From: Limoniibacter endophyticus
GTDB lineage: Bacteria; Pseudomonadota; Alphaproteobacteria; Rhizobiales; Rhizobiaceae
DNA length: 64,000 nucleotides
Assembly (NCBI RefSeq): GCF_014652835.1
Contig: NZ_BMZO01000001.1
Location: forward strand, 433,305 to 497,304
Direction of reading: 5' to 3'
The notes under the pieces were generated by a model. That model was not told where the DNA came from and did not search any database. It saw only the letters and a list, made by a program, of their open reading frames with translations. Positions within the stretch are counted from its first letter, which is position 1, and every line of letters starts with the position of its first letter. This document shows positions 54,402 to 64,000 of the stretch, piece after piece. Made by a program: the position numbers and the translations under genes.

Positions 54402-54953
54402 TTATTCGTCGGCTGCGACATGCGCGCCGCGACGAGCCTGCAGCGTGGAGTACTTGAGACCGCGCTGTGCTGCGACGTCCTTCGGATGCATCTGATTCTT
54501 CAGAGCGTCGAAGGTAGCGCGGATCATGTTGTACGGGTTCGAAGAGCCCATCGACTTCGCGACGATATCGTGGATACCGAGGGTTTCGAAGACAGCGCGC
54601 ATCGGACCACCCGCGATGATGCCGGTACCAGCCTTGGCGGAACGCAGCAGAACCTTGCCGGCGCCATGACGGCCATTGACGTCGTGATGGAGGGTGCGGC
54701 CGGAACGCAGCGGCACGAAGATCATGTCGCGCTTGGCAGCCTCGGTTGCCTTGCGAATGGCTTCCGGCACTTCGCGTGCCTTGCCATGACCGAAGCCAAC
54801 GCGGCCCTTCTGGTCGCCGACGACGACAAGAGCGGCAAAGCCGAAGCGACGGCCACCCTTAACAACCTTGGCAACGCGGTTGATGTGAACAAGCTTGTCG
54901 ACGAATTCGCTATCGGCTTCGCGAGCGCGGTCGTCCCTACGGTTCTGTGCCAT
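54402..54953 (-). CDS. rpsE: 30S ribosomal protein S5
   Basis: A 183-residue S5. The double-stranded-RNA-binding part ([23 protein letters not shown]) and the C-terminal S5 fold ([15 protein letters not shown]) are intact; this protein contributes to decoding accuracy. It follows rplR by 90 bases that contain a strong hairpin without a T-run. Confidence 0.98.
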   Translation of the reverse strand: MAQNRRDDRAREADSEFVDKLVHINRVAKVVKGGRRFGFAALVVVGDQKGRVGFGHGKAREVPEAIRKATEAAKRDMIFVPLRSGRTLHHDVNGRHGAGKVLLRSAKAGTGIIAGGPMRAVFETLGIHDIVAKSMGSSNPYNMIRATFDALKNQMHPKDVAAQRGLKYSTLQARRGAHVAADE

Positions 54954-55043
54954 TATCCTGGTCCTTTTTCTTTTCCGGAAAGCACGGGTTTAGTACGAGT
55001 AAAGGCGAAGGGCCTGCGCCCTCGCCTTTATTGCATGAAGCTC

Positions 55044-55403
55044 TTAGAACTTCAGGCCACCTTCACGAGCAGCATCGGCCAGAGCCTTGACGCGACCGTG
55101 GAAGATGAAAGCGCCGCGATCGAACACGACTTCTGAAACGCCAGCCTTGGCTGCACGTTCAGCGATTACCTTGCCGACAGCGGCAGCTGCCGCCTTGTCA
55201 GCGCCGGTCTTCAGATCGCCGCGGATGTCCTTGTCCAGCGTCGACGCGGCGGCGAGTGTGTGCCCCTTCACGTCGTCAATGAGCTGAGCATAGATATTCT
55301 GCGACGTACGATGCACCGAGAGACGGATACGGTCGCCGGAAACCTTCTTCAGGTGGCGACGAACGCGCTGGGCGCGCTTAGCGGATGCAGCCTTATCAGC
55401 CAT
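55044..55403 (-). CDS. rplR: 50S ribosomal protein L18
   Basis: A 119-residue L18, which binds 5S r[35 protein letters not shown] and [26 protein letters not shown] are family segments (shown here in part). The ATG at 55403 is the conventional start; the preceding open codons lie in the 190-base gap after rplF, which contains two hairpins. Confidence 0.98.
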   Translation of the reverse strand: MADKAASAKRAQRVRRHLKKVSGDRIRLSVHRTSQNIYAQLIDDVKGHTLAAASTLDKDIRGDLKTGADKAAAAAVGKVIAERAAKAGVSEVVFDRGAFIFHGRVKALADAAREGGLKF

Positions 55404-55593
55404 TTTATGTACCTTGCCTTGTAAGACGGTGACGGCCTCCTGCGGTCCCGAGCGAAGTGCTCTTTCCGCGACCATCCTCCGTGGCTTTGTGTCAAACAAC
55501 GTTGAAGGCGACCGACATACTGTCGATTCGCCTCCAGATCAACGAAAAAGAGCGAGCGCGGGTCTCGAACAATCGAGAATCCCGCGCCACACC

Positions 55594-56127
55594 TTACTTC
55601 TTCTTGCCTTCCTTGCGGATGATCCGCTCGCCGGCATACTTCACGCCCTTGCCCTTATAAGGCTCCGGCGGACGATATTCGCGGATTTCCGCTGCTACCT
55701 GGCCGACCTTTTGCTTGTCGATCCCGGCAACAACGATCTCCGTCGGCTTCGGCGTCGAGATCGTGATGCCTTCCGGGGTTTCGTAAACCACGTCGTGGCT
55801 GAAACCGAGAGCCAGCTGCAGGTTCTTGCCCTGCATGGCAGCGCGGTAACCAACGCCAGTGATTTCGAGGCGACGCTCATAGCCCTTTTCAACACCTTCG
55901 ATGATGTTGAGGATCTGCGAACGCGACATACCCCACTTGGAGCGTGCATCCTTGGTCTGGTCCTTCGGCTGGACGCTTACGGCGCCTTCCTCGAACTTGA
56001 CCAGAACTTCGTCGTTGACGACGAAATTCAACTCGCCCTTCGGGCCTTTTGCAATAACGGTCTGGCCGTTGACATTCACCGTGACGCCCGAAGGCACCTG
56101 AACCGGCTTCTTACCAATACGAGACAT
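55594..56127 (-). CDS. rplF: 50S ribosomal protein L6
   Basis: A 177-residue L6 with [15 protein letters not shown] at the start and [18 protein letters not shown] near the end, the strongly conserved C-terminal signature that binds 23S rRNA near the factor site. It lies 27 bases after rpsH. Confidence 0.98.
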   Translation of the reverse strand: MSRIGKKPVQVPSGVTVNVNGQTVIAKGPKGELNFVVNDEVLVKFEEGAVSVQPKDQTKDARSKWGMSRSQILNIIEGVEKGYERRLEITGVGYRAAMQGKNLQLALGFSHDVVYETPEGITISTPKPTEIVVAGIDKQKVGQVAAEIREYRPPEPYKGKGVKYAGERIIRKEGKKK

Positions 56128-56154
56128 GTGTTTGTCCTCTTCTCTTCAGCCGGA

Positions 56155-56553
56155 TCAGAAAATCTGACAGAGGATTTCGCCGCCGACATTCTGCTCACGA
56201 GCCTGGTGATCGGCCATCACGCCCTTCGGCGTAGAAAGAATGGCAATACCAAGACCGTTGGCAACGAAAGGAATGGACTTCACGGAAGAATACACGCGAC
56301 GACCTGGCTTCGAGATGCGGGTGATATCACGGATCACCGGTGCGCCTTCGTAGTACTTCAGCTCGATTTCGAGATCGGCCTTACCGTTCTCGTGCTCGAT
56401 GCGGACGTAGTCGCGGATGTAACCTTCCGACTTCAGAACTTCCAGAACGCGCTGACGCAGGGTCGAAGCAGGCGTAACAACCTTGCTCTTCTTGCGGATA
56501 AGCGCATTGCGGATACGGGTCAGCATATCGCCGATAGGATCAGTCATAGACAT
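56155..56553 (-). CDS. rpsH: 30S ribosomal protein S8
   Basis: A 132-residue S8. [18 protein letters not shown] opening (here [19 protein letters not shown]) and the [25 protein letters not shown] end are typical. In E. coli S8 is the translational repressor of the spc operon; the target in this organism is not visible to me. GGAGCG precedes the ATG at 56553; a second ATG is two codons later. Confidence 0.98.
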   Translation of the reverse strand: MSMTDPIGDMLTRIRNALIRKKSKVVTPASTLRQRVLEVLKSEGYIRDYVRIEHENGKADLEIELKYYEGAPVIRDITRISKPGRRVYSSVKSIPFVANGLGIAILSTPKGVMADHQAREQNVGGEILCQIF

Positions 56554-56564
56554 TTATGCGCTCC

Positions 56565-56870
56565 TTACCAGCTCGACTTGACCAGGCCCGGCACCATGCC
56601 GTTCGAACCCAGATCGCGCAGCGCGATACGGGACATGCCCAGCTTGCGATAGTAGGCGCGCGGACGGCCCGAAACTTCGCAGCGGTTGCGGATACGGATC
56701 TTCGCCGAATTACGCGGCAGTGCAGCCAGCTTGAGCTGGGCCTTGAAGCGTTCTTCGATCGGCAGATCGCGATCCATGATGATTGCCTTCAAAGCCTGGC
56801 GGCGCTCGGAATACTGAGCGGCAAGCTTGCGGCGCTTATTGTTCTTCTCGACTGAACTGGTCTTAGCCAT
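56565..56870 (-). CDS. rpsN: 30S ribosomal protein S14 (zinc-independent form)
   Basis: A 101-residue long-form S14. [26 protein letters not shown] is the conserved end; only one cysteine is present, so this is the C-minus form that does not bind zinc. It lies 25 bases after rplE and 11 before rpsH. Confidence 0.98.
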   Translation of the reverse strand: MAKTSSVEKNNKRRKLAAQYSERRQALKAIIMDRDLPIEERFKAQLKLAALPRNSAKIRIRNRCEVSGRPRAYYRKLGMSRIALRDLGSNGMVPGLVKSSW

Positions 56871-56895
56871 GGTCAGATGTCCTCTTTCGCTGCCG

Positions 56896-57453
56896 TTACT
56901 GCCGGAAGGGGAAGTTGAAAGCCTTGAGCAGAGCCCGGGCTTCTTCGTCCGTCTTGGCGGTCGTACAAACGATGATGTCCATTCCCCGAACCTGATCTAC
57001 CTTGTCGTAGTTGATTTCAGGGAACACGATGTGCTCCTTCACGCCCATGGCGAAGTTGCCACGACCATCGAAGCTCTTTGCATTCAGACCGCGAAAGTCA
57101 CGAACGCGCGGAAGAGCGATGGTGATCAGACGATCAAGGAACTCGTACATGCGTTCGCGGCGCAGCGTAACCTTCGCACCGATCGGCATCTGTTCGCGGA
57201 CCTTGAAGCCTGCAATCGACTTGGAAGCGCGGGTAACCACAGCCTTCTGACCGGCGATGAGCGAAAGCTCCTCAGCGGCAACAGCAGGCTTCTTGGAATC
57301 GGCTGTCGCCTCGCCCACGCCCATATTGATGACGATCTTGTCGATGCGCGGCACTTCGAGCTCGTTCTTGTAACCGAACTGCTCGATCATCGCCTTACGG
57401 ATCGTCTCGTCGTACACGCCCTTGAGGCGTGTCTTAGCTTCTTGCTTAGCCAT
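56896..57453 (-). CDS. rplE: 50S ribosomal protein L5
   Basis: A 185-residue L5, which holds 5S r[19 protein letters not shown] and [17 protein letters not shown] are family marks, with a [13 protein letters not shown] end. Its ATG overlaps the rplX stop by eight bases, indicating coupled translation. Confidence 0.98.
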   Translation of the reverse strand: MAKQEAKTRLKGVYDETIRKAMIEQFGYKNELEVPRIDKIVINMGVGEATADSKKPAVAAEELSLIAGQKAVVTRASKSIAGFKVREQMPIGAKVTLRRERMYEFLDRLITIALPRVRDFRGLNAKSFDGRGNFAMGVKEHIVFPEINYDKVDQVRGMDIIVCTTAKTDEEARALLKAFNFPFRQ

Positions 57454-57754
57454 TGATCACTTCTCCCGAACGCTTGGCCACGCGGACCTTCTTGCCGTCT
57501 TTGACTTCGAAGCCAACACGGGTTGGCTTGCCGTCCTTATCGACGATGGCAATATTGGAGAGATGGATCGGGGCTTCCTTGGTGATGATGCCGCCTTCCT
57601 GGGACTGCGTCTGCTTCTGGTGCTTTCGAATCAGGTTGATACCGCGGACGACAGCTTTGTCCTCCTTCGGCATTACCTGAACAACTTCACCTTCGCGACC
57701 CTTGTCCTTACCGGCCAGCACGACGACTTTGTCGCCTTTACGGATCTTCTGCAT
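57446..57754 (-). CDS. rplX: 50S ribosomal protein L24
   Basis: A 102-residue L24 with a KOW motif ([21 protein letters not shown]) at the start and [15 protein letters not shown] in the middle. It binds early to the 5' end of 23S rRNA. It begins 12 bases after rplN and overlaps rplE by eight bases. Confidence 0.98.
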   Translation of the reverse strand: MQKIRKGDKVVVLAGKDKGREGEVVQVMPKEDKAVVRGINLIRKHQKQTQSQEGGIITKEAPIHLSNIAIVDKDGKPTRVGFEVKDGKKVRVAKRSGEVING

Positions 57755-57766
57755 AATTCCGGTTCC

Positions 57767-58135
57767 TTAAAGCACTTCAGGTGCGAGCGAGATGATCTTC
57801 ATGTGGTTCTTGGCACGAAGTTCGCGCGGAACCGGTCCGAAGATACGAGTGCCCACCGGCTCCTTCTTGTTATCAACAAGAACGGCCGCATTGCTGTCGA
57901 AACGGATTACAGAGCCGTCAGCGCGACGAATGTCCTTCGCCGTGCGTACAACGACCGCCTTCATCACGTCGCCCTTTTTGACGCGCCCGCGCGGAATGGC
58001 TTCCTTCACGGAGACGACGATGATGTCGCCCACGGAAGCATATTTCCGCTTCGAGCCGCCGAGCACCTTGATGCACATTACACGACGTGCGCCGGAATTG
58101 TCGGCTACGTCGAGGTTTGTTTGCATCTGAATCAT
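57767..58135 (-). CDS. rplN: 50S ribosomal protein L14
   Basis: A 122-residue L14: [18 protein letters not shown] and [17 protein letters not shown] are near-invariant. It is followed by only 12 bases to rplX and preceded by a 72-base gap containing a GGGGAG/CTCCCC hairpin. Confidence 0.98.
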   Translation of the reverse strand: MIQMQTNLDVADNSGARRVMCIKVLGGSKRKYASVGDIIVVSVKEAIPRGRVKKGDVMKAVVVRTAKDIRRADGSVIRFDSNAAVLVDNKKEPVGTRIFGPVPRELRAKNHMKIISLAPEVL

Positions 58136-58207
58136 GATTGGCTGCCTTCTAACTAACTTGGGGAGCGCAAATTAGCACTCCCCGGTCTGATTCGAGATTG
58201 TGCGTTA

Positions 58208-58447
58208 TTAAGCCTGTGCGTCGGAAATGACAACCCAGTTTTTATCCTTCGAGATAGGACGCGATTCCTGGATCATCACAATGTCGCCGACCTTGCAGGC
58301 GTTGTTCTCATCGTGCGCCTTGTAATTTTTGGTCATGCGCACGGTCTTCTTCATTACCGGGTGCGTGAAACGGCGTTCAACCTTCACGACGACGGTCTTC
58401 TCATTCTTGTCGCTGACGACAGTTCCCTGGAGAACACGCTTTGGCAT
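58208..58447 (-). CDS. rpsQ: 30S ribosomal protein S17
   Basis: A 79-residue S17 (OB fold). [21 protein letters not shown] and [20 protein letters not shown] are typical. It follows rpmC by 11 bases. Confidence 0.97.
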   Translation of the reverse strand: MPKRVLQGTVVSDKNEKTVVVKVERRFTHPVMKKTVRMTKNYKAHDENNACKVGDIVMIQESRPISKDKNWVVISDAQA

Positions 58448-58458
58448 TGTATCCGTCC

Positions 58459-58659
58459 TTAAGCCTTCTTGGCCGCCGATTTCTCGGCGAGAATCGTCTT
58501 GACGCGAGCAATGTCACGACGGACCTGCTTGACGCGTGCGGTGTTTTCCATCTGGCCAGTGGCCCTCTGGAAGCGCAGGTTGAACTGCTCTTTCTTCAGA
58601 CTTGCCAAGGAATCGCTGAGCTCGTCGGCGGTCTTGGCTCTGATGTCGGTAGGCTTCAT
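58459..58659 (-). CDS. rpmC: 50S ribosomal protein L29
   Basis: A 66-residue two-helix L29: [26 protein letters not shown] core ([15 protein letters not shown]) and [10 protein letters not shown]. It sits beside the exit tunnel and helps dock SRP and trigger factor. 15 bases after rplP. Confidence 0.97.
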   Translation of the reverse strand: MKPTDIRAKTADELSDSLASLKKEQFNLRFQRATGQMENTARVKQVRRDIARVKTILAEKSAAKKA

Positions 58660-58674
58660 CGCTTTCGACCTTTC

Positions 58675-59088
58675 TTACTCTGCGATGCGCTGGAGGAAGC
58701 GCGTCTTGATCGGGAGCTTTGCAGCACCGAGCGCGAGCGCGCGGCGAGCAATGTCCTCACTTACGCCGTCGATCTCGAACATGATGCGACCTGGTTTGAC
58801 GCGGCATGCCCAATAATCAACGGACCCCTTACCCTTACCCATACGAACTTCGGTCGGCTTCGAGGTGACCGGGACGTCCGGGAAAATACGGATCCAAACG
58901 CGGCCCTGACGCTTCATCTCACGGGTGATCGCGCGGCGAGCCGCCTCGATCTGACGTGCAGTGACGCGTTCTGGTTCAAGTGCCTTCAAACCGAAGGCAC
59001 CGAAATCCAGGTTGGTACCACCCTTGGCAGCGCCATGAATGCGCCCTTTAAACTGCTTACGGAACTTCGTGCGCTTCGGCTGCAGCAT
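58675..59088 (-). CDS. rplP: 50S ribosomal protein L16
   Basis: A 137-residue L16, part of the A-site region. [20 protein letters not shown] and [20 protein letters not shown] are the signatures. It is 27 bases after rpsC. Confidence 0.98.
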   Translation of the reverse strand: MLQPKRTKFRKQFKGRIHGAAKGGTNLDFGAFGLKALEPERVTARQIEAARRAITREMKRQGRVWIRIFPDVPVTSKPTEVRMGKGKGSVDYWACRVKPGRIMFEIDGVSEDIARRALALGAAKLPIKTRFLQRIAE

Positions 59089-59115
59089 TTTTTAGTTCTC
59101 CAATTCCTATGCAGC

Positions 59116-59838
59116 TCAGGCGTTTTCGCGACGGCGGTTACCGCGCTCGCGCTCACCCGACTGGTTCTGATCGCCTTCGGTGGCGCGGCGTTCGGAAGCC
59201 ATCGGATCATGTTCAAGGATTTCGCCCTTGAAGACCCAGACCTTGACGCCACAGATACCAAATGCGGTCTGTGCTTCGGCGGTGCCGTAATCGACGTCTG
59301 CACGCAGCGTATGCAGCGGCACGCGACCTTCGCGATACCATTCCATACGAGCGATTTCAGCGCCGCCAAGACGGCCAGCTGCGTTGATACGAATGCCTTC
59401 TGCGCCAAGACGCATAGCCGACTGAACGGCACGCTTCATGGCACGACGGAATGCAACACGACGTTCGAGCTGCTGCGTGATCGACTGAGCGATCAGCTTG
59501 GCATCGATTTCCGGCTTGCGGACTTCAACGATGTTGAGATGCGTCTCAGCATTCGTCATTTCGGTCAGCTTCTTACGAAGCTTCTCGATGTCTGCACCCT
59601 TCTTGCCGATGATCAGGCCCGGACGCGCAGCGTGAATGGTCACACGGCATTTCTTGTGCGGACGTTCGATCACGATCTTGGAGATCGCGGCCTGCTTCAG
59701 TTCCTTCTCAAGATACTTGCGGATCTTGAGATCTTCGTGCAGCAGCTGGCTATACTCGCCGGTATTAGCATACCAACGGGAATCCCAGGTGCGGTTGATG
59801 CCAAGGCGGAAGCCGATTGGATTGATCTTCTGACCCAT
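59116..59838 (-). CDS. rpsC: 30S ribosomal protein S3
   Basis: A 240-residue S3 at the mRNA entry. [20 protein letters not shown] opens it; a KH domain contains [15 protein letters not shown], and the C-terminal half has [13 protein letters not shown]. The tail ([12 protein letters not shown]) is charged. Its ATG overlaps the rplV stop by one base. Confidence 0.98.
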   Translation of the reverse strand: MGQKINPIGFRLGINRTWDSRWYANTGEYSQLLHEDLKIRKYLEKELKQAAISKIVIERPHKKCRVTIHAARPGLIIGKKGADIEKLRKKLTEMTNAETHLNIVEVRKPEIDAKLIAQSITQQLERRVAFRRAMKRAVQSAMRLGAEGIRINAAGRLGGAEIARMEWYREGRVPLHTLRADVDYGTAEAQTAFGICGVKVWVFKGEILEHDPMASERRATEGDQNQSGERERGNRRRENA

Positions 59839-60221
59839 TATGCGGCCTCCTCTTGCTTCTCGCGAACCACAATAGTGAGGTGCGCGAACGGGCGTTCGAT
59901 GCGGCTTGCACGACCACGGCCACGAGCGTGAAAACGCTTCATGGTAATGGACTTGCCAACCGATGCCTCGGCGACGACGAGTGCGTCGACGTCCAGGCCA
60001 TGGTTGTTTTCAGCGTTTGCGATCGCCGATTCCAGGGTCTTCTTTACGGTGCCGGAAATACGCTTGCGCGAAAATTCCAGGTCAGCGAGAGCGGACGAAA
60101 CCTTCTTGCCACGGATAAGGGCCGCGACGAGATTGAGTTTCTGCGGGCTGATGCGGATGGTACGCAGCACTGCACGTGCTTCGTTATCAGCAAGCCGGCG
60201 CGGAGCTTTGGCCTTGCCCAT
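59838..60221 (-). CDS. rplV: 50S ribosomal protein L22
   Basis: A 127-residue L22. [24 protein letters not shown] helix and the long beta hairpin ([19 protein letters not shown]) that lines the exit tunnel are clear. It begins two bases after rpsS and overlaps rpsC by one base. Confidence 0.98.
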   Translation of the reverse strand: MGKAKAPRRLADNEARAVLRTIRISPQKLNLVAALIRGKKVSSALADLEFSRKRISGTVKKTLESAIANAENNHGLDVDALVVAEASVGKSITMKRFHARGRGRASRIERPFAHLTIVVREKQEEAA

Positions 60222-60223
60222 CT

Positions 60224-60502
60224 TTATTTCCTCTTCGCCTTCTTATCCGCACCGTGGCCGTAATACGTACGGCTCGGTGAGAATTCACCAAACTTGTGGC
60301 CAACCATTTCCTCGGTAACCGAGACCGGGATGTGCTTTTGGCCGTTGTAGACGCCGAAGGTCAGACCGACGAATTGTGGCAGGATCGTGGAGCGACGGCT
60401 CCAGATCTTGATCACATCGTTACGGCCGCTCGAGCGCGCCTTCTCGGCCTTCCCGAGGAGGTAACCGTCGACAAACGGGCCTTTCCAAATAGAACGAGTC
60501 AC
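60224..60502 (-). CDS. rpsS: 30S ribosomal protein S19
   Basis: A 92-residue S19. [14 protein letters not shown] and [24 protein letters not shown] contain the S19 signature. It lies 16 bases after rplB. Confidence 0.98.
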   Translation of the reverse strand: MTRSIWKGPFVDGYLLGKAEKARSSGRNDVIKIWSRRSTILPQFVGLTFGVYNGQKHIPVSVTEEMVGHKFGEFSPSRTYYGHGADKKAKRK

Positions 60503-60518
60503 GTGGCTCTACCTTTTC

Positions 60519-61352
60519 TTAGCTCTTGCGCTGATGGCGCGAGCGCATGATGAACTTGTCGGTCGCCTTATTGGAGCGTGTGCGCTTGCCCTTAGTAGGC
60601 TTGCCCCAAGGCGTAACGGGATGACGACCACCGGAGGTGCGGCCTTCACCACCGCCATGCGGATGGTCGACCGGGTTCATGGTGACGCCACGGTTGTGTG
60701 GACGCTTGCCGAGCCAACGGGTGCGGCCGGCCTTGCCCAGGTTCACGTTGCCGTGGTCCGGGTTCGAAACAGCGCCGACCGTTGCCAGGCATGCACCCGA
60801 CACCAGACGCTGTTCGCCCGAGTTCAGACGCAGGATGGCCATACCCTGATCGCGACCGACCAGCTGGACATATGCGCCAGCCGAACGAGCGATCTGACCG
60901 CCCTTGCCCGGCTTGAGCTCGACATTGTGTACGATGGTACCGACCGGCATGGCCGACAGCGGCATCGTATTGCCCGGCTTCACGTCAACCTGCGCACCGG
61001 CGATAACCTTATCGCCGACAGCAAGACGCTGCGGAGCCAGAATGTAGGACAGCTCGCCATCGTCGTAACGAATGAGTGCGATGAACGCTGTGCGGTTCGG
61101 ATCGTACTCGAGACGTTCGACAGTCGCTGCCACGTCGAACTTGCGACGCTTGAAATCGACCAGACGATAGCTGCGCTTGTGACCGCCGCCGATGAAGCGG
61201 GCGGTGACGCGGCCGTAATTGTTACGGCCGCCAGACTTGGTAAGACCTTCGGTCAGCGCCTTGACGGGCTTGCCCTTGTAAAGGCCCGAACGGTCTACGA
61301 TCACCAGCTGACGGGTGCTCGGAGTAACCGGTTTGAACTTCTTGAGTGCCAT
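60519..61352 (-). CDS. rplB: 50S ribosomal protein L2
   Basis: A 277-residue L2, needed for peptidyl transferase assembly. [39 protein letters not shown] and the [20 protein letters not shown] loop with the conserved histidine are present. It lies 21 bases after rplW. Confidence 0.98.
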   Translation of the reverse strand: MALKKFKPVTPSTRQLVIVDRSGLYKGKPVKALTEGLTKSGGRNNYGRVTARFIGGGHKRSYRLVDFKRRKFDVAATVERLEYDPNRTAFIALIRYDDGELSYILAPQRLAVGDKVIAGAQVDVKPGNTMPLSAMPVGTIVHNVELKPGKGGQIARSAGAYVQLVGRDQGMAILRLNSGEQRLVSGACLATVGAVSNPDHGNVNLGKAGRTRWLGKRPHNRGVTMNPVDHPHGGGEGRTSGGRHPVTPWGKPTKGKRTRSNKATDKFIMRSRHQRKS

Positions 61353-61373
61353 TGTTTACGTCCTCGCGGCCTG

Positions 61374-61667
61374 TCAAAGACCTGTCGCGACATCGATAGA
61401 CTGGCCTTCGGCCAGGGTCACGATGGCTTTTTTGACATTGCTCTGCCGGCCGATAGTGCCTTTAAAGCGCTTGATTTTGCCCTTGCGAACCAATGTGTTC
61501 ACAGCAAGCACCTTGACACCGAACAGCGATTCAACCGCTGCCTTGATCTCGGGCTTCGTTGCCTTGTTGGCAACATTGAAAACAACCTGGTTTACCTCGG
61601 AAGCCATCGTCGATTTCTCGGTGATGACCGGGCTGACAATTACGTCGTAGTGGCGAAGATCCGTCAT
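61374..61667 (-). CDS. rplW: 50S ribosomal protein L23
   Basis: A 97-residue L23 at the tunnel exit, docking SRP and trigger factor. [13 protein letters not shown] and [21 protein letters not shown] are typical. Its ATG overlaps the rplD stop by four bases. Confidence 0.98.
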   Translation of the reverse strand: MTDLRHYDVIVSPVITEKSTMASEVNQVVFNVANKATKPEIKAAVESLFGVKVLAVNTLVRKGKIKRFKGTIGRQSNVKKAIVTLAEGQSIDVATGL

Positions 61668-62284
61668 TTGAACCGCTCCTCGAGCGCTTCGACAGCCGCC
61701 TTGCTCAACACCAGGGTGTGACGGCGCAAGATGTCGTAAACATTGATACCCTGGATCGGGAGAACGTCCACGTTCGGGATGTTCGAGGCTGCAAGCTGGA
61801 GGTTGTTGTCCAGTTCAGCGCCGCCGATAAGCAGCGCATTCGTCAGACCCAGCTTTGCGAAGTTCTCGATCATCGCTTTGGTCTTGGCATCGGATGCAGC
61901 CAGATCATCGATGATGATCAGCTGCGAAGCCTTGACCTTGGCCGAAAGCGCATGCTTCAGGCCAAGAGCGCGAACCTTCTTGGGCAGATCGTGCTCGTGG
62001 CTGCGAACAACCGGGCCATGAGCACGGCCACCGCCACGGAACTGCGGTGCACGAGCCGAATGGTGACGAGCGCGGCCCGTACCCTTCTGCTTGTACATCT
62101 TGGCACCGGTGCGCGCGACTTCTGCACGACCCTTTACCTTATGCGTGCCCTGACGACGCTTGGCGAGCTGCCAGCGCACGACGCGCTGCAGGATGTCTTC
62201 GCGAGGATCAAGACCGAAGATCGCTTCCGAGATCTCCAGCTTGCCAGCATCAGCACCTGCCAGTGTGGTAACTTTCAATTCCAT
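61664..62284 (-). CDS. rplD: 50S ribosomal protein L4
   Basis: A 206-residue L4. [32 protein letters not shown] (core [17 protein letters not shown]) forms the tunnel loop. In E. coli L4 represses the S10 operon; a hairpin upstream of rpsJ may be relevant here. One base overlap with rplC. Confidence 0.98.
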   Translation of the reverse strand: MELKVTTLAGADAGKLEISEAIFGLDPREDILQRVVRWQLAKRRQGTHKVKGRAEVARTGAKMYKQKGTGRARHHSARAPQFRGGGRAHGPVVRSHEHDLPKKVRALGLKHALSAKVKASQLIIIDDLAASDAKTKAMIENFAKLGLTNALLIGGAELDNNLQLAASNIPNVDVLPIQGINVYDILRRHTLVLSKAAVEALEERFK

Positions 62285-63000
62285 TATTCAGCCCCTTCGC
62301 TGGCAGCAGCAGCCTGAGCATCGCTCTTGGCGCGCAGAGCGGCCGGACGAGGCGCAGATTCAGGCAGCGTTGCCTTGACGGCATCGCGAACGAGAATCCA
62401 TGCACCCTTCGAGCCCGGAACGGCACCGCGGATGAGGATGAGGCCACGATCAAGATCGGTCGAAACGACTTCGAGGTTCTGGGTCGTCACGCGGGTTGCG
62501 CCCATGTGACCGGCCATCTTCTTACCCTTGAAGACCTTACCCGGATCCTGACGCTGACCGGTCGAACCGTGCGAGCGGTGCGAAACCGAGTTACCGTGCG
62601 AAGCGCGACCACCACCGAAGTTGTGACGCTTCATGACACCCTGGAAGCCCTTACCGACGCTTGTGCCGGTAACGTCAACCTTCTGGCCGGGAACAAAATG
62701 CTCCGCCGTCAGCTCAGCGCCGACATCAAGCAGATTGTCCGCCGAAACGCGGAATTCGGCCAGCTTTGCCTTCGGCTCTACCGAAGCAGCGGCGAACTGA
62801 CCACGCAGGGCCTTCGTCGTATTCTTTACCTTTGCAAAGCCCACGCCGAGCTGAACGGCCGTATAGCCATTCTTCTCTTCGGTGCGCTGAGCAACGACCT
62901 GGCAGCTCTCCATACGGAGAACCGTAACGGGAACATGCTCGCCAGCATCGTTGTAGATGCGGGTCATGCCCACTTTCTGTGCAATAACACCTGAACGCAT
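62284..63000 (-). CDS. rplC: 50S ribosomal protein L3
   Basis: A 238-residue L3. [23 protein letters not shown] opens it, and [28 protein letters not shown] loop ([19 protein letters not shown]) reaches the peptidyl-transferase centre. The last 25 residues are an Ala-rich extension. It lies 20 bases after rpsJ. Confidence 0.98.
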   Translation of the reverse strand: MRSGVIAQKVGMTRIYNDAGEHVPVTVLRMESCQVVAQRTEEKNGYTAVQLGVGFAKVKNTTKALRGQFAAASVEPKAKLAEFRVSADNLLDVGAELTAEHFVPGQKVDVTGTSVGKGFQGVMKRHNFGGGRASHGNSVSHRSHGSTGQRQDPGKVFKGKKMAGHMGATRVTTQNLEVVSTDLDRGLILIRGAVPGSKGAWILVRDAVKATLPESAPRPAALRAKSDAQAAAASEGAE

Positions 63001-63020
63001 TGGTCCGTCCTTCCCAAGCC

Positions 63021-63329
63021 TTAAAGCTTGATCTCGACATCGACACCGGCAGCGAGGTCGAGCTTCATCAGCGCGTCCACCGTCTGCGGGGTCGGGTCAA
63101 CGATATCAAGCAGGCGCTTGTGCGTGCGCATTTCGAACTGCTCGCGGCTCTTCTTGTCGATGTGCGGTCCACGGTTAACCGTGAACTTCTCAATCCGCGT
63201 CGGCAGCGGAATGGGGCCACGTACATTCGCACCGGTGCGTTTTGCAGTGGACACGATTTCACGCGTCGAAGCATCGAGCACCCGGTGGTCGAACGCTTTG
63301 AGGCGGATGCGGATATTCTGTCCGTTCAT
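63021..63329 (-). CDS. rpsJ: 30S ribosomal protein S10
   Basis: A 102-residue S10, also a NusA/NusB-linked antitermination factor (NusE). [17 protein letters not shown] and [29 protein letters not shown] (core [14 protein letters not shown]) are invariant. It heads the S10 operon after tuf, with 253 bases of leader between. Confidence 0.98.
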   Translation of the reverse strand: MNGQNIRIRLKAFDHRVLDASTREIVSTAKRTGANVRGPIPLPTRIEKFTVNRGPHIDKKSREQFEMRTHKRLLDIVDPTPQTVDALMKLDLAAGVDVEIKL

Positions 63330-63582
63330 GCGTCACTTCCTTGTACCCGACTGACGTTTCCAGCTTTGGACGGCCAAGTCGGGCGATTGTTAGAATTTAA
63401 TCTGGAAAGGAGCCGCAGTGCAGACATCGTTTCCGATGTCTGGGTGCGGCCTACTCCAATCCAGCCTTATTTTTTCGACGACAGCTTCGACGAATAATGC
63501 CGTGTGCGAATCGCGCCTGCGCGCCATTAGCACTATTTTTCGTTCGTCGGCAAGCTTCGGCTTGTCGTCTTCGACTTTCCGA
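63330..63582. other. tuf-rpsJ interval with structured leader
   Basis: 253 bases. It contains a two-part hairpin at 63412-63450 (GCCGCA/TGCGGC outside CAGACATCG/CGATGTCTG with a TTTC loop), perfect over 15 pairs. On the minus strand it lies downstream of tuf and about 80 bases before rpsJ. It has no T-run; it could be a leader for ribosomal-protein feedback or a partial terminator. An AT-rich stretch (63385-63405) follows it on the rpsJ side. Confidence 0.5.
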
Positions 63583-64000
63583 CTACTCGGTGATCGAAGC
63601 GACGATACCTGCGCCGACGGTACGGCCGCCTTCGCGGATAGCGAAGCGCAGCTTTTCTTCCATCGCGATCGGCACGATCAGTTCGACGTCAACGGTGACG
63701 TTGTCGCCTGGCATGACCATTTCCGTACCTTCCGGAAGCGTGACGATCCCCGTCACGTCGGTGGTGCGGAAGTAGAACTGCGGACGGTAGTTCGTGAAGA
63801 ACGGCGTATGACGGCCGCCTTCTTCCTTCGTCAGGATGTAAGCCTCAGCCTTGAACTTCTTGTGCGGCTTGACCGAACCCGGCTTCACCAGAACCTGGCC
63901 ACGCTCGACGTCATCACGCTGGATGCCGCGAACCAAAGCACCGATATTGTCGCCCGCCTGGCCCTGATCCAGCAGCTTGCGGAACATTTCAACGCCGGTA
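63583..64000 (-). CDS. tuf: Elongation factor Tu (3' part; continues past the window)
   Basis: The last 139 residues of EF-Tu, running off the end of the window. It covers domain 2 end and domain 3: [49 protein letters not shown] and [11 protein letters not shown] are near-invariant. The G domain lies outside. EF-Tu genes are usually duplicated in this group; which copy this is cannot be told here. Confidence 0.98.
   Translation of the reverse strand, partial: TGVEMFRKLLDQGQAGDNIGALVRGIQRDDVERGQVLVKPGSVKPHKKFKAEAYILTKEEGGRHTPFFTNYRPQFYFRTTDVTGIVTLPEGTEMVMPGDNVTVDVELIVPIAMEEKLRFAIREGGRTVGAGIVASITE

Noticed and set aside
55414..56652. 412-codon plus-strand open frame opposite rplR-rplF-rpsH
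   Set aside because: It crosses three conserved ribosomal genes and intergenic hairpins; no family character is visible.
58441..59931. 496-codon plus-strand open frame opposite rpmC-rplP-rpsC
   Set aside because: It is the mirror of highly conserved genes with biased third positions; no ribosome-binding site or recognisable motif.

Overview
The window looks like a contiguous piece of the main chromosome of an alphaproteobacterium of the Hyphomicrobiales, most probably Brucella/Ochrobactrum or a close relative. The pointers are the fused IspDF enzyme, a pyruvate dehydrogenase E1 beta carrying its own lipoyl domain, an ExoR homologue, a PopZ homologue, a BepC-type TolC, a Brucella type-II lumazine synthase (RibH2) behind an FMN riboswitch, and the S10-spc-alpha gene order with adk but without infA in the spc block. 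The placement rests on remembered families and was not checked by database search. I see no transposase, integrase, prophage or CRISPR array.

Layout. 1-3.4 kb: ispDF and a PncC/CinA-type amidohydrolase, then two convergent glycosyltransferases (GT25 and GT32) whose 3' ends overlap. 3.4-11 kb (minus strand): one cluster for the 2-oxoacid dehydrogenase system, pdhA-pdhB-pdhC, an SGNH hydrolase, lpdA, lipA and a COQ10/RatA-like START protein. 11-14 kb: ftsB-like gene, eno, kdsA. 14-24 kb (minus): exoR, a small monooxygenase, a FadL-like outer-membrane protein, valS, popZ, bepC and a PIMT-like methyltransferase. 24-31.6 kb: tRNA-Cys, tRNA-Asn and mostly small or accessory genes (small membrane protein, His-rich RcnB-like protein, methyltransferase, dgkA, ribH2, DUF883 protein, a Tat-exported SGNH plus LamG-like protein, and an ABM-NIPSNAP pair).

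31.6-40.3 kb (plus, except the amidase): an ArsR-like regulator divergent from the NIPSNAP-ABM pair, tyrS, a UbiH-like hydroxylase, hspQ, an N-acetylmuramoyl-L-alanine amidase (minus) and rne. 40.3-41.5 kb is a small, AT-richer, poorly conserved patch with an orphan ORF and a stand-alone Ada zinc domain. 41.5-48.3 kb: a tight minus-strand operon degP-rarA-crcB-rluA-atp12, and the divergent msrPQ pair. 48.8-64 kb (minus): the ribosomal supercluster from the 3' part of tuf through rpsJ to rplQ, with secY, adk and rpoA.

How the genes work together: LipA and the PDH genes form one functional unit, since lipoyl domains on both PdhB and PdhC need lipoate and are reoxidised by LpdA. DegP and MsrPQ, divergently arranged, are both periplasmic protein-quality functions. 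The ribosomal block is divided by a good terminator after adk, and several long hairpins without T-runs lie between its genes. No complete undescribed system is evident. The loci most worth a second look are the ArsR/NIPSNAP/ABM module with its palindrome, the Tat-SGNH-LamG protein, the 40.7-41.4 kb Ada patch and an orphan short transcription unit beside tRNA-Asn.
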